The notes beneath the pieces were generated by a model, which saw nothing but the letters and a program-made list of their open reading frames with translations, did no database searches and had not been told where the DNA came from. From positions 434,001 to 498,000 of the forward strand of contig NZ_QQTY01000004.1 of NCBI RefSeq assembly GCF_003670115.1: DNA of 64,000 nucleotides, written 5' to 3'. Shown here piece after piece: positions 35,512 through 43,640 of this stretch (the first letter of the stretch is position 1; each line of letters opens with the position of its first letter). This DNA is from Natronorubrum halophilum. GTDB taxonomy: Archaea > Halobacteriota > Halobacteria > Halobacteriales > Natrialbaceae. A program made the translations under genes and the position numbers.

Positions 35512-36912
35512 TCAGTCCCGCGCGACCGACTCCTCGTCGACCTCGTCCGCTTCCTCGTCGTCGTCCGGTTCGGGTGGCTGCTCGAGCTTTCGCAGTCGCG
35601 CCTTCATAATGCGAGTGTTTTCGACCTCCTCGACGGTGATGCGGACGCCGTCGTAGGTGGTCTCCTCGCCCTCCTCGACGAGGCGGCCCGCGCGGTTGAA
35701 GATGAACCCGGCGATGGTCTCGAACTCCTCGCCTTCCGGGAGATCGATATCGAGGGCTTCGTTGACGTCCTCGATGTTGACCTCGCCGCGGACGATCACG
35801 GTGTTGTCGTCGACTTCCTCGACGGGCTCATCTTCGCCGGATTTGAGGATCTCGCCGACGATCTCCTCGATCATGTCCTCGACGGTCACCAGCCCCTCCG
35901 TCGTCCCGAACTCGTCGATAACGATCGCCATGTGCATCCGGTTTTCGCGCATCTCGGTGAGCAGTTCGTCAACGTTCTTGGATTCGGGGACGTGCAGCGT
36001 CGGCTGAATGAGATCGTCGAGTTCGAGGTCCTCGGCCTCGGTTTCGCCGTAGTTGAGGTCGCGGACGAGATCGCGAATGTGGACGACCCCCTGAACGTTG
36101 TCGAGGCTCCCCTCGTAGACCGGAACCCGGGCGTGGCCGCTCTGAATACAGGTCTCGATAGCCTCGTCGATGGCGGCGTTTTTGGGAACGGCCGTCATAT
36201 CGAGTCGCGGAGTCATCACCTCCTTGACGATGGTGTTGTTAAAGCGGAAGATCCGGGTGAGCATCTCGTGTTCTTCCTCCTCCAGGACGCCCTCGCGCTC
36301 GCCGGACTCGATCATCTCCTGGATCTCGTCGCGGGTGACGTAGGGCGACTCGATCGCACCCGTCGAGCCGGTGAGTTTGTTGACCATCCGGGTGAGATAG
36401 TCGAAGAGGATGATCAGCGGGTAGAGCAGATACTCCGTGGCCTTCAGCGGCCTCGAGACCTGAATCGCCCACGAATCGGTGTTCTCGACCGCGTAGGACT
36501 TGGGGACGCTCTCGCCGAACAGCAAGACGAGCGCGGTGATCCCGAACGTCGCCAGCAAGACCCCGACCAGTCCGCCGAAGTGGAGCGACAGGATCGCCGT
36601 CGCGATGGAGGACATCGCGATATTCACGATGTTGTTTCCGACGAGAACCGTCACGAGGAGTCGGTGCGGATCGGCCTTGAGGGACTTCACCAGCTTCGCT
36701 CCCGGCACCCCGTCCTCCACCATTCCCTCGAGACGGTGTTTCGGTAGGTTGAACATCGCGATCTCCGAGGAGGAAAAGAACGCGGAGAGTGCGATGAGAA
36801 CGACGATTGCGATCGTCCCGAGAACGGTCACCGTCGACTCGTCGAGCTCGAGGCCCACGACTGGCACCTCGTAGGCGGCAAACACGACCTCGAGCAGCGG
36901 AGACAACGCCAT
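35512..36912 (-). CDS. CNNM/CorC family transporter (hemolysin C-like) with CBS domains
   Basis: 466 residues: DUF21 membrane domain (about 25-210, with LLVTVLVGNNIVNIAMSSI and LLFGESVPKSYAVENT), two CBS domains (about 220-345, with VMTPRLDMTAV and MHMAIVIDEFGTTEGLVTVE) and a C-terminal CorC/HlyC domain (about 350-450, TVIVRGEVNIEDVNEAL, DGVRITVEEVENTRIMKARL). This is the full Mg2+/Co2+ efflux architecture. The acidic tail is a halophile feature. Its metal is inferred from the family. Confidence 0.9.
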   Translation of the reverse strand: MALSPLLEVVFAAYEVPVVGLELDESTVTVLGTIAIVVLIALSAFFSSSEIAMFNLPKHRLEGMVEDGVPGAKLVKSLKADPHRLLVTVLVGNNIVNIAMSSIATAILSLHFGGLVGVLLATFGITALVLLFGESVPKSYAVENTDSWAIQVSRPLKATEYLLYPLIILFDYLTRMVNKLTGSTGAIESPYVTRDEIQEMIESGEREGVLEEEEHEMLTRIFRFNNTIVKEVMTPRLDMTAVPKNAAIDEAIETCIQSGHARVPVYEGSLDNVQGVVHIRDLVRDLNYGETEAEDLELDDLIQPTLHVPESKNVDELLTEMRENRMHMAIVIDEFGTTEGLVTVEDMIEEIVGEILKSGEDEPVEEVDDNTVIVRGEVNIEDVNEALDIDLPEGEEFETIAGFIFNRAGRLVEEGEETTYDGVRITVEEVENTRIMKARLRKLEQPPEPDDDEEADEVDEESVARD

Positions 36913-37013
36913 TGATTCGTGAGTTATGGCCGGATCGGTTAACCGTTTACCATTTATCGGTCGATCGGACCGCCGACGACACGTTTACCCAGCCGTTTCC
37001 CGAAGGAACGAGC

Positions 37014-37337
37014 ATGGGAGCATCCGCCACCGAAGCCACCGACGCGCCGATCACGTTCTACCGATTGCAGGCGTGTCCCTACTGTGAACGCGTCGCCCGA
37101 CTGCTCGACGAGTACGACCTCGAGTACCGATCGCGGTTCGTCGAACCGATGCACTCGCGACGCGACGTCGTCAAGCGAGTCGCCGGCGTCCGCACGGTTC
37201 CCGTCATCGTCGACGACGACACCGGCGTGACGATGGCCGAGAGCGCGAACATCGTGCGCTATCTCGAGCGGACCTACGGCGAGGACGACGCCGACCGCGC
37301 CGAAGCGACCGCGGCGGAGTCCGGAGGTGAGGCGTGA
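37014..37337 (+). CDS. Glutaredoxin / GST N-terminal-like thioredoxin-fold protein
   Basis: 107 residues from ATG 37014. A thioredoxin fold with a CPYC active site in FYRLQACPYCERVARLLDEY (about residues 22-27), the cis-Pro loop RTVPVIVDDDTG and the glutathione-site-like ESANIVRYLERTYG. Haloarchaea generally use gamma-glutamylcysteine rather than glutathione, so it likely reduces mixed disulfides of that thiol (inference). It overlaps the next gene in a GTGA arrangement and the pair should be co-transcribed. Confidence 0.85.
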   Translation: MGASATEATDAPITFYRLQACPYCERVARLLDEYDLEYRSRFVEPMHSRRDVVKRVAGVRTVPVIVDDDTGVTMAESANIVRYLERTYGEDDADRAEATAAESGGEA

Positions 37338-37849
37338 TGCCCGACTTCGAAGTGGTCGAACTCGGTTCGGCGGACAGCCTCGAACCCGGCGCGGAGGTCC
37401 CCGACTTCACGCGACCGCTCGTCACCGACGAATTCTGGGAGGACCGCAGCCTCTCCGAGACGAGTTCCGACGAGGGGCGGACGATTCTCGTCTTCACGCC
37501 CATGATCGGTTCGTTCGTCGCCAAGTACATCTGGGACGAACTCGCAGACCGCGACTGGTTCGACCGCGCGGATCGCGTGATCGGCGTCACGGCCTCGACG
37601 CCATACGGCATCTCGCGATTTCTCGACGAGAACGAGTTTCCGTTCGCGATCTTTGCGGATCCGGGTAACGACGTCGCCGACTCCTTCGGCATCCCTCACG
37701 ACCTCGACGGAATGGCGGGCATCAGCGAACCGCGAACGGCCGTTTTCGCCCTCGATCCGGAGCTGACCGTCGAAGCCGCCTGGGTCGCCACCGAGTGGCC
37801 AGAGTTCCCCGATTACGACGCCCTCGAGTCGCAGTTGGGACTCGAGTGA
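37334..37849 (+). CDS. Peroxiredoxin-fold protein without any cysteine
   Basis: 171 residues (GTG 37334, or ATG 37337). A Shine-Dalgarno-like GGAGGTGA lies at 37323-37330. The fold is AhpC/TSA-like: GAEVPDFTRPLVTDEF, ILVFTPMIGSFVAKYIWDEL, VIGVTASTPYGISRFLDEN, PFAIFADPGNDVADSFG. A peroxiredoxin needs a Cys about where SFVAKY lies (PxxxTxxC). The protein has no cysteine at all, so it cannot be a standard thiol peroxidase. Operon linkage to the CPYC protein suggests a redox-linked binding or chaperone role (speculative). Confidence 0.75.
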   Translation: MMPDFEVVELGSADSLEPGAEVPDFTRPLVTDEFWEDRSLSETSSDEGRTILVFTPMIGSFVAKYIWDELADRDWFDRADRVIGVTASTPYGISRFLDENEFPFAIFADPGNDVADSFGIPHDLDGMAGISEPRTAVFALDPELTVEAAWVATEWPEFPDYDALESQLGLE

Positions 37850-38000
37850 ACGGGACGGGCTCCAGAAGTCGACGAGTCTCGCTCAAGCGAACGTGCGCGA
37901 ACGAGCGGATCGGACCGAAACGCACCGCTCCACCCCGTCCGTTCACTCGCGAGCCACGGCGGACGGTACGCTTTTGCCGCCGAAACGGCGATGAGTAGCT

Positions 38001-38654
38001 ATGGACGCGGACGAACTCGAGCGCGCGGCGGCGGCGATTCGTGAGGGAGAGGTAGTCGTATATCCGACCGAGACCGTCTACGGACTCGGTGCCGACGCGC
38101 TCGATCCCGACGCCGTCGAGCGCGTGTTCGAAGTCAAGGGTCGAGACCGCTCGAAACCGGTCTCGCTCGCCGTTCCGACGTTCGAAACGGCCATCGCGGA
38201 GGGATACATCCGCGCCAGCGACCGCGAGCGCGAGTTCGCCGCGACGTTCCTTCCGGGTCCGGTGACGCTCCTCTGTGAGCGTCGAGCGGTCGTTCCGGAT
38301 ATCCTGACGGCTGGCCGCGAGCGCGTGGGCGTTCGGGTGCCCGACTGCGAGCCCGCACTCGAGTTGCTTGAGCGCGTCGATCGACCGATCACCGCGACGA
38401 GCGCTAACGTTAGCGGGCAGCCGAGTGCCCGCCGAGTCGACGACATCGATGAGCGGGTTCGGAACGCCGCGGTCGTTCTGGATCTCGAGGGCGGACGGTA
38501 CTCGCCGAGTCAGCCCTCCTCGGACCGGGACGAATCCGGCGAAGTCGGGAGCACCGTCGTGGACCTCTCGACGGCGACGATCCACCGACGCGGTGCACTC
38601 GCCGACGAGATCGAGGCGTGGCTCGAGGATTCGGACCTAACCGAACCCGAGTAA
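38001..38654 (+). CDS. L-threonylcarbamoyladenylate synthase (Sua5/YrdC/TsaC)
   Basis: Makes threonylcarbamoyl-AMP from Thr, bicarbonate and ATP for the t6A37 modification of ANN-decoding tRNAs. The 217-residue YrdC domain has the N-terminal GEVVVYPTETVYGLGADAL, the substrate pocket KGRDRSKPVSLAV, FLPGPVTLLCERR and ITATSANVSGQPS. There is no C-terminal Sua5 domain, so it is the short TsaC-like form with a modified C-terminus. Its 3' end overlaps the cas4-like gene by 18 bases in convergent orientation. Confidence 0.92.
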   Translation: MDADELERAAAAIREGEVVVYPTETVYGLGADALDPDAVERVFEVKGRDRSKPVSLAVPTFETAIAEGYIRASDREREFAATFLPGPVTLLCERRAVVPDILTAGRERVGVRVPDCEPALELLERVDRPITATSANVSGQPSARRVDDIDERVRNAAVVLDLEGGRYSPSQPSSDRDESGEVGSTVVDLSTATIHRRGALADEIEAWLEDSDLTEPE

Positions 38655-39323
38655 CGAGCGCAACGTCCGCGTTCGAACGCCACATCGTTCGGCAAACTCA
38701 CAGGACTCGCACTTCGATCGATTGGAGATTCGAGCCGGCGGTCCGTCGAGTTCCCGAACCGTTCTGAGCGCGCGACGGAACCGTGCCTTCCGGCGCGTCG
38801 TGAGTTCCACGGAGCGAACGATCCCGTAGGCGGGGTACTCGAGCCAGGCGCGGTCGACCGTCGTCTGATACTCCCAGGCCAGCGCCTTCGCGGCCGCGAC
38901 GGCGTGGACCGACTGGGGCTCCCAGACGCCCCGCTCGGGCGGTTTGCCGGCCGAAACAAGGGCGGGCTCGAGCGGCTCCTCGAGAACCTTGTGAACGATC
39001 CCGCGACAGTGCTGTCCCGTCGCCAACACGTCTCGATGACTCGGTTCACAGAGCCGACGCCAGCGGCCGGCGTCCGCGAGTCGGTCGCGGGTTGCCTCGA
39101 GTCGGTCGCGATAGCGAACGGCGGCGACGGCGATGGGTTCCTCCTCGAGCGCGCCCGTCGGAGCCGCGAGTAGCTCCTCGTAGCGCGTCGCGAGCGCACG
39201 GATCGACTCGACTTCCGGCGGCGGTTCGCGGTCGTAGTCGTCGTCCGTCCGCTGATAGTAGCACTTCCGGGGACAGTACGTCGCCGTCCGCAGGTCGCTA
39301 AACGAAACGCGGGCTCGAGACAC
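38637..39323 (-). CDS. cas4: Solitary Cas4-like Fe-S exonuclease
   Basis: 228 residues from GTG 39323 (VSRARVSFSDLRTATYCPRK). It has the PD-(D/E)XK/Cas4 arrangement with four Fe-S cysteines: YCPRKCYYQR at the start and KCESCEFAERC near the end. A QxxxY-like helix and the nuclease core lie between (HAVAAAKALAWEYQTTVD). There is no CRISPR array or other cas gene in the window, so it is a stand-alone Cas4 like those of many haloarchaea. A TTTTTATG box (minus strand, about 39347-39354) lies at leaderless distance from this start. Repair or anti-element roles are both possible. Confidence 0.8.
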   Translation of the reverse strand: MSRARVSFSDLRTATYCPRKCYYQRTDDDYDREPPPEVESIRALATRYEELLAAPTGALEEEPIAVAAVRYRDRLEATRDRLADAGRWRRLCEPSHRDVLATGQHCRGIVHKVLEEPLEPALVSAGKPPERGVWEPQSVHAVAAAKALAWEYQTTVDRAWLEYPAYGIVRSVELTTRRKARFRRALRTVRELDGPPARISNRSKCESCEFAERCGVRTRTLRSLLGFG

Positions 39324-39469
39324 GGGCCGTCTGGCCGCCCCTTTGCATAAAAAGTCTCGTCCGGAACCCGTGGTGACGGGTTCGTTCGGGGCAAGCAGCG
39401 GCGCTGCGCGGAAGCGCAAGCAGTAGTATCGAGTGCGCCGACGGCGCGCTCGGCGTTTTTTCATCGACG

Positions 39470-39579
39470 TTTTTTGGCTGGGTTCGAGCGAGCGAAGTCG
39501 CTCGAAAGGCGCGAAGCGCCTTTCGTGATGACGAGAGACCTCGGTCTCTCGAACCACGAGCGAGGACCCAGTTAAAAAA
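39470..39579. repeat. Cloverleaf-like palindromic element (four-way junction)
   Basis: A closing stem pairs TTTTTTGGCTGGGT (39470-39483) with ACCCAGTTAAAAAA (39566-39579), with two G-U pairs in RNA. Inside are three perfect hairpins: TCGAGCGA/TCGCTCGA (39484-39505), AAGGCGC/GCGCCTT (39506-39522) and CGAGAGACC/GGTCTCTCG (39532-39551). The element begins 10 bases after the Cmi4-like gene stop, so on the minus strand its T-run is well placed as a terminator; it also lies upstream of cas4. Confidence 0.7.
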
Positions 39580-39588
39580 GTTCGTTGG

Positions 39589-40179
39589 TTAGAAATCCAC
39601 GTCCGTCTCCATCCCCTCGGTCGCGTCCTCGAGTCCGTCCTCGCGGACGTCGGTCGCCATCCGCTCCGAGAGCTCCGAATCCGCGAGAACGCTGTCGAAC
39701 TCGTCGCGGTAGCGGTCGTTCGCCGCCCGCGACTCGTCTTCGGCGGCAGCGATTCGGCGGTAGTGCCGGATCTGTGCCTCGCTCACGTCGTACTCCGTAG
39801 CCAGCGCGGCGTCGTCTTCCTCGCGGTCGCGGATCGCCACGAGATCGACCTCGTCCGCGTCGTCATCGCTCACGAGATGCAACGACATTCGCGCCTCGAA
39901 CACGTCCTCGGGTTCGATACCGAGGTCGTCGGCGATTTCCGCGTCGCTTTCGCCCTCGTAGAAGGACTTCGCGACGGTGATGAGTTCGTCGTCGGATAGC
40001 GGCGTCTCGAACTCGTATCGGTTGCGCATCTGCGTCACCACGTTCTCGAGGCGTTCCCTGGTCGTTCGCTCGTCTCGCTCGAGCGAGCCACGGGTGTCCT
40101 CTTGCGATTCGGTAACCGTGGCCTCGCCGTCGGTGACGTTGGTGAAGATATCCCGGAGTTCCTCGGTTTTTTCGTTCAT
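39589..40179 (-). CDS. Cmi4-like protein with HTH-like segments
   Basis: 196 residues, very acidic, with no signal peptide. Residues about 56-105 (PLSDDELITVAKSFYEGESD, then AEIADDLGIEPEDVFEARMSLH) look like a sigma-region-4 or RHH/HTH-type helix pair. A second similar unit follows at about 118-145 (DDAALATEYDVSEAQIRHYRRI). I tentatively match it to the haloarchaeal family called conditioned medium-induced protein 4. A CTTAAATAG box (40203-40211, minus strand) lies about 25 bases upstream of the ATG. The role may be regulatory. Confidence 0.65.
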   Translation of the reverse strand: MNEKTEELRDIFTNVTDGEATVTESQEDTRGSLERDERTTRERLENVVTQMRNRYEFETPLSDDELITVAKSFYEGESDAEIADDLGIEPEDVFEARMSLHLVSDDDADEVDLVAIRDREEDDAALATEYDVSEAQIRHYRRIAAAEDESRAANDRYRDEFDSVLADSELSERMATDVREDGLEDATEGMETDVDF

Positions 40180-40328
40180 GGGTGCACACTCGCGGCGGGC
40201 GGCTATTTAAGCCTGTTGCCAGATAGGATAGGGGGTGCGTGTTGAGAATGAACGTTTATTATAAACTCGAAATTAGGGGGAAATTTTCGCAAGACGGAAA
40301 GGTGGTCGGCTACTGGACAGTGGGGCAA

Positions 40329-40337
40329 GAATTAAGT
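40329..40337 (+). promoter_or_regulatory. TATA-like box for the Fe-S oxidoreductase gene
   Basis: GAATTAAGT lies about 28 bases before the ATG at 40361, the spacing of a leaderless transcript. A second AT-rich stretch GTTTATTATAAAC (40254-40266) about 100 bases upstream could be another promoter or an activator site. Confidence 0.4.
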
Positions 40338-40360
40338 CACATCCCTGCACGTGATTCATC

Positions 40361-42580
40361 ATGCACGTTACCGCCCGGCCAGTGAACGTGATAGCCCAAT
40401 CGGAGGCTACCAGAGAAACGTATCTGGGGATCGGTGACATCGGCTATGCGATGTTTTATCTTCTCGTCGCGATTACCCTCGCCGTCTTCGCCTACGGCGT
40501 CTACCAGCGTTTTAGCCGGTACGCACGGGGCGACGACGACCCGTTCGCTCGGCTCGACGATCTGCCGAACCGAATCGTGAGTTCGGCCAAGATCGTCCTC
40601 TCGAACGAGAAACAGTTCAACAGGGACCTCTACGGCGGCCTGATGCACTCTTTTATCATGTGGGGATTCCTGACGCTGCTCATCGCGACGCTGATCATCG
40701 GCTTCGAACAGTACGGTACCGATCTACTGCTCGGTATCCAGTTTTGGCGGGGCGACTTCTATCTCACCTACCAGTTCATCGTCGACGCGATGGGGCTGTT
40801 GTTCGTCGTCGGAATCGGGATGGCGCTCTACCGACGCTACTGGGTCCAGAACCACCGTCTCTGGGGCCGTCACACCTCTAACGAGGACGACATCTTCATC
40901 TGGACGCTGTTCGGGCTCGGCGTCGGCGGCTTCCTCCTCGAGGGATTTCGGATCTACATCACCGGGATGCCGGAACACGAAGTCGTCAGCTTCGTCGGCT
41001 ACGGGCTGGCGATGGTGTTCGACGCGATCGGTATTTCGACGACCGAAGCGGCGACGGGCGCGGGCTACTCCGCCGTCGCCAATCTCGGCTTCAACGCCGA
41101 GACGCTCCACTGGCTGACCTGGTGGTCTCACTCGCTGCTCGCGCTCTTTTTCATCGCGTGGATCCCCTACGCCAAGCCGTTCCACATGATCTCTTCCTTT
41201 GCGAACGTCGTCACCCGCGACGAGAAGGCCGGCAAACGCCTGCCGAACGTCCCGTCGGACCTCGACGCGACCAACGCCGAATCCATCGACGACTTCACCT
41301 GGAAGGAGATCCTCGACCAGGACGCTTGTACCAAGTGCGGCCGGTGTTCGTCGGTCTGTCCCGCGAAGGCCTCCGACCGCCCGCTCGATCCGCGAAACGT
41401 CATCCTCGACCTGAAGACGTACCGCGAGGAACTCGACGCCGGCGGCGAAGAGAAGCCGATCATCGCCGACGGCGGCACGAGCGTGATCAACTCGGAGACG
41501 ATGGAGTCCTGTATGGCCTGTATGGCCTGCATGGACGCCTGTCCCGTCGAGATCGAGCACCTCCAATCGTTCACCCGGCTCAACCGCCAGCTAACCGACC
41601 AGGGCGACGTGTCCTCGAGCATGCAGGACGTCTTCCAGAACGTCATGCAAAACGGCAACACGTTCGGCGATTCGCCTCGAAATCGCGGCGACTGGACCGA
41701 CGAACTCGACTACGACGTCCCCGACGCCCGCGACGAGACGGTCGACTACCTCTGGTACGTCGGCGACTTCCCGAGCTACGACGAGCGCAACAAGAAGGTC
41801 GCCCGCTCGCTGGCGACGATTCTACAGGAAGCCGACGTCAGCTTCGGCATCCTCTTCGACGACGAGAAGTACGACGGCAACGACATCCGCCGCGTCGGCG
41901 AGGAGTTCCTCTACGTCGAACTCGCCGGTCACCACGTCGAGACCTGGGAGGACTGCGAGTTCGATACGATCGTCTGCACCGACCCGCACTCCTACAACAC
42001 CTTCAAAAACGAGTATCCGGAGGTCGACTTCGAGGAGTTCGCTGACGACCCGATGATGCCCTTCGATTACGAACAGCGGTGGAACGCGGACGGCGAGACC
42101 GACGTGCTCCACTGGACGCAGGCGGTCGAGGAACTGGTCACAGACGGTAAACTCGACCTCAACGGCACCGAACTCGACTACACGGTCACCTACCACGATC
42201 CGTGTCACCTCGGCCGGTACAACGACGAGTACGAGGCTCCCCGCGAACTGATCAAAGCGACCGGCTGTGAACTCGACGAAATGCCCCGCAACCGCGACAA
42301 CTCCTTCTGTTGTGGCGGCGGCGGCGGCGGCCTCTGGATGGACTTCGAGGAGGAGCCAAAGCCGAGCGAGGAACGGATTCGAGAGGCGCTCGAGGACACC
42401 GACGCCGGCGCGGGCGTCGAGAAGTTCGTCGTCGCCTGCCCGATGTGCATGACGATGTACGAGGACGGCCGCAAGACCGGCGGCTACGAGGACGAGATCG
42501 ACGTCGTCGACGTCGCCGAACTGATCGTCGAGGCGATCGGCGCAGCGGAAAAAGCGAAACTCGAGGTTGCGGCCGACTGA
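40361..42580 (+). CDS. Membrane HdrD/GlpC-like Fe-S oxidoreductase with NarI-like domain
   Basis: 739 residues. An N-terminal cytochrome b-like (NarI) domain of five or six helices (about 20-285) with several histidines. Then two [4Fe-4S] motifs, DACTKCGRCSSVCP (about 321) and ESCMACMACMDACP (about 382). Then two CCG-type domains. The second is intact (HDPCHLGRYND, NSFCCGGGGGGLWMD, ACPMCMTMYEDG). The first has lost its signature (DEKYDGNDIRR and CTDPHSYNTF where Cys-Cys-Gly and CPHC are usual). Such proteins move electrons from a soluble donor, often ETF, to menaquinone. No etf genes are adjacent. Confidence 0.85.
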   Translation: MHVTARPVNVIAQSEATRETYLGIGDIGYAMFYLLVAITLAVFAYGVYQRFSRYARGDDDPFARLDDLPNRIVSSAKIVLSNEKQFNRDLYGGLMHSFIMWGFLTLLIATLIIGFEQYGTDLLLGIQFWRGDFYLTYQFIVDAMGLLFVVGIGMALYRRYWVQNHRLWGRHTSNEDDIFIWTLFGLGVGGFLLEGFRIYITGMPEHEVVSFVGYGLAMVFDAIGISTTEAATGAGYSAVANLGFNAETLHWLTWWSHSLLALFFIAWIPYAKPFHMISSFANVVTRDEKAGKRLPNVPSDLDATNAESIDDFTWKEILDQDACTKCGRCSSVCPAKASDRPLDPRNVILDLKTYREELDAGGEEKPIIADGGTSVINSETMESCMACMACMDACPVEIEHLQSFTRLNRQLTDQGDVSSSMQDVFQNVMQNGNTFGDSPRNRGDWTDELDYDVPDARDETVDYLWYVGDFPSYDERNKKVARSLATILQEADVSFGILFDDEKYDGNDIRRVGEEFLYVELAGHHVETWEDCEFDTIVCTDPHSYNTFKNEYPEVDFEEFADDPMMPFDYEQRWNADGETDVLHWTQAVEELVTDGKLDLNGTELDYTVTYHDPCHLGRYNDEYEAPRELIKATGCELDEMPRNRDNSFCCGGGGGGLWMDFEEEPKPSEERIREALEDTDAGAGVEKFVVACPMCMTMYEDGRKTGGYEDEIDVVDVAELIVEAIGAAEKAKLEVAAD

Positions 42581-42764
42581 CCGCCGCGTTTCATCGAGCC
42601 GATAGCCGTTCTCCTTCGACGTGTTTCTGACCGAACGAGAGTGGTGCCACCACAGCAGTAAGAGCCGCAATCAGCCACCGGTAGTCGGTCGAGCGATACC
42701 GACGATCGAGGTTCGATTCGGCCCGAGAGACAGAAGAGCGAGACGAACGGTTTCGCGTCGGAAA

Positions 42765-43511
42765 TTAGTCGGAACAGCCGACGGACGTCGACGCGTCCGT
42801 GCCCGGTGCATCGGCGGTGACGTCGGCCGTCTTCACCTCGCGGACGAACGCGAGGAAGTTGTCGAACACCTGTTTCGCCTCGCAGGCTCGCCGGTAGTTC
42901 TCCTCGGTGATCTCCTCCAGGACGGACTCGAGGCGATCGTCGGAGAGTTCCTTGCGGTGGACGAGTTCACGAGCGGTCCTGATGTCGTACTCGGGGTGGA
43001 ACTGGACGCCGAAGACGCGGTCCTTTCGGAAGCCGTGATTGGAGTAGTGATTCTCCGCGAGCGGTTCCGCACCTGGGGGTAGTTCGACGACCTCGTCGGA
43101 GTGGCTCGTGAAGGCGGTAAAGCAGTCGCTGATGCCCTCGAACAGTCGCGAGTCGACTTGCTCGAGTTGCTCGATCTCGCTGTAGCCGACCTCGTAGGCA
43201 CCCATATCCTCGACGGTTCCGCCGAGGACGTCTGCGAGTAGCTGGTGGCCCCAACAGACCCCGAAGAACGGAACGCCGCGGTCGATCGCGTCCGCGACCC
43301 ATTCCTTGGTGGATTGCATCCAGTCGTCGTCCCAGTAGACCGACGATCGAGAGCCGGTGACGACGGCGCCGTCGTAGTCGAAACCGTCGGGCACCGCACC
43401 CTCGGTAGCGTCGAATTCGGAGAGGGACGCGTCGAGTTCGCGTCGGAAGTTTCGCGTCGTGTTCTCGCCCTGGTGTGACGCGTTCAGGACGGCAATACGG
43501 AGCTGACTCAT
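42765..43511 (-). CDS. Class I glutamine amidotransferase (GMP synthase-type domain)
   Basis: 248 residues from ATG 43511 (MSQLRIAVLNASHQGENT). The nucleophile is in VPFFGVCWGHQLLADVLGG (Cys about 84), and His and Glu in FGVQFHPEYDI (about 170). The domain is free-standing, with no synthase partner, as in a group of uncharacterised amidotransferase/peptidase-like proteins. The substrate is not known. The frame extends 20 codons upstream but those are not family-like. Confidence 0.85.
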   Translation of the reverse strand: MSQLRIAVLNASHQGENTTRNFRRELDASLSEFDATEGAVPDGFDYDGAVVTGSRSSVYWDDDWMQSTKEWVADAIDRGVPFFGVCWGHQLLADVLGGTVEDMGAYEVGYSEIEQLEQVDSRLFEGISDCFTAFTSHSDEVVELPPGAEPLAENHYSNHGFRKDRVFGVQFHPEYDIRTARELVHRKELSDDRLESVLEEITEENYRRACEAKQVFDNFLAFVREVKTADVTADAPGTDASTSVGCSD

Positions 43512-43640
43512 CGTCCAATACTGGCTACTCCGGAAAGATATGCTTTCCGCCCTGCGTCGACGTTGCCGCAACCGTCGATACTTAGATATTCCCGTTATCG
43601 AGCGCTATAACCGACATTCAGTTCCGCTGATAACGATCGA

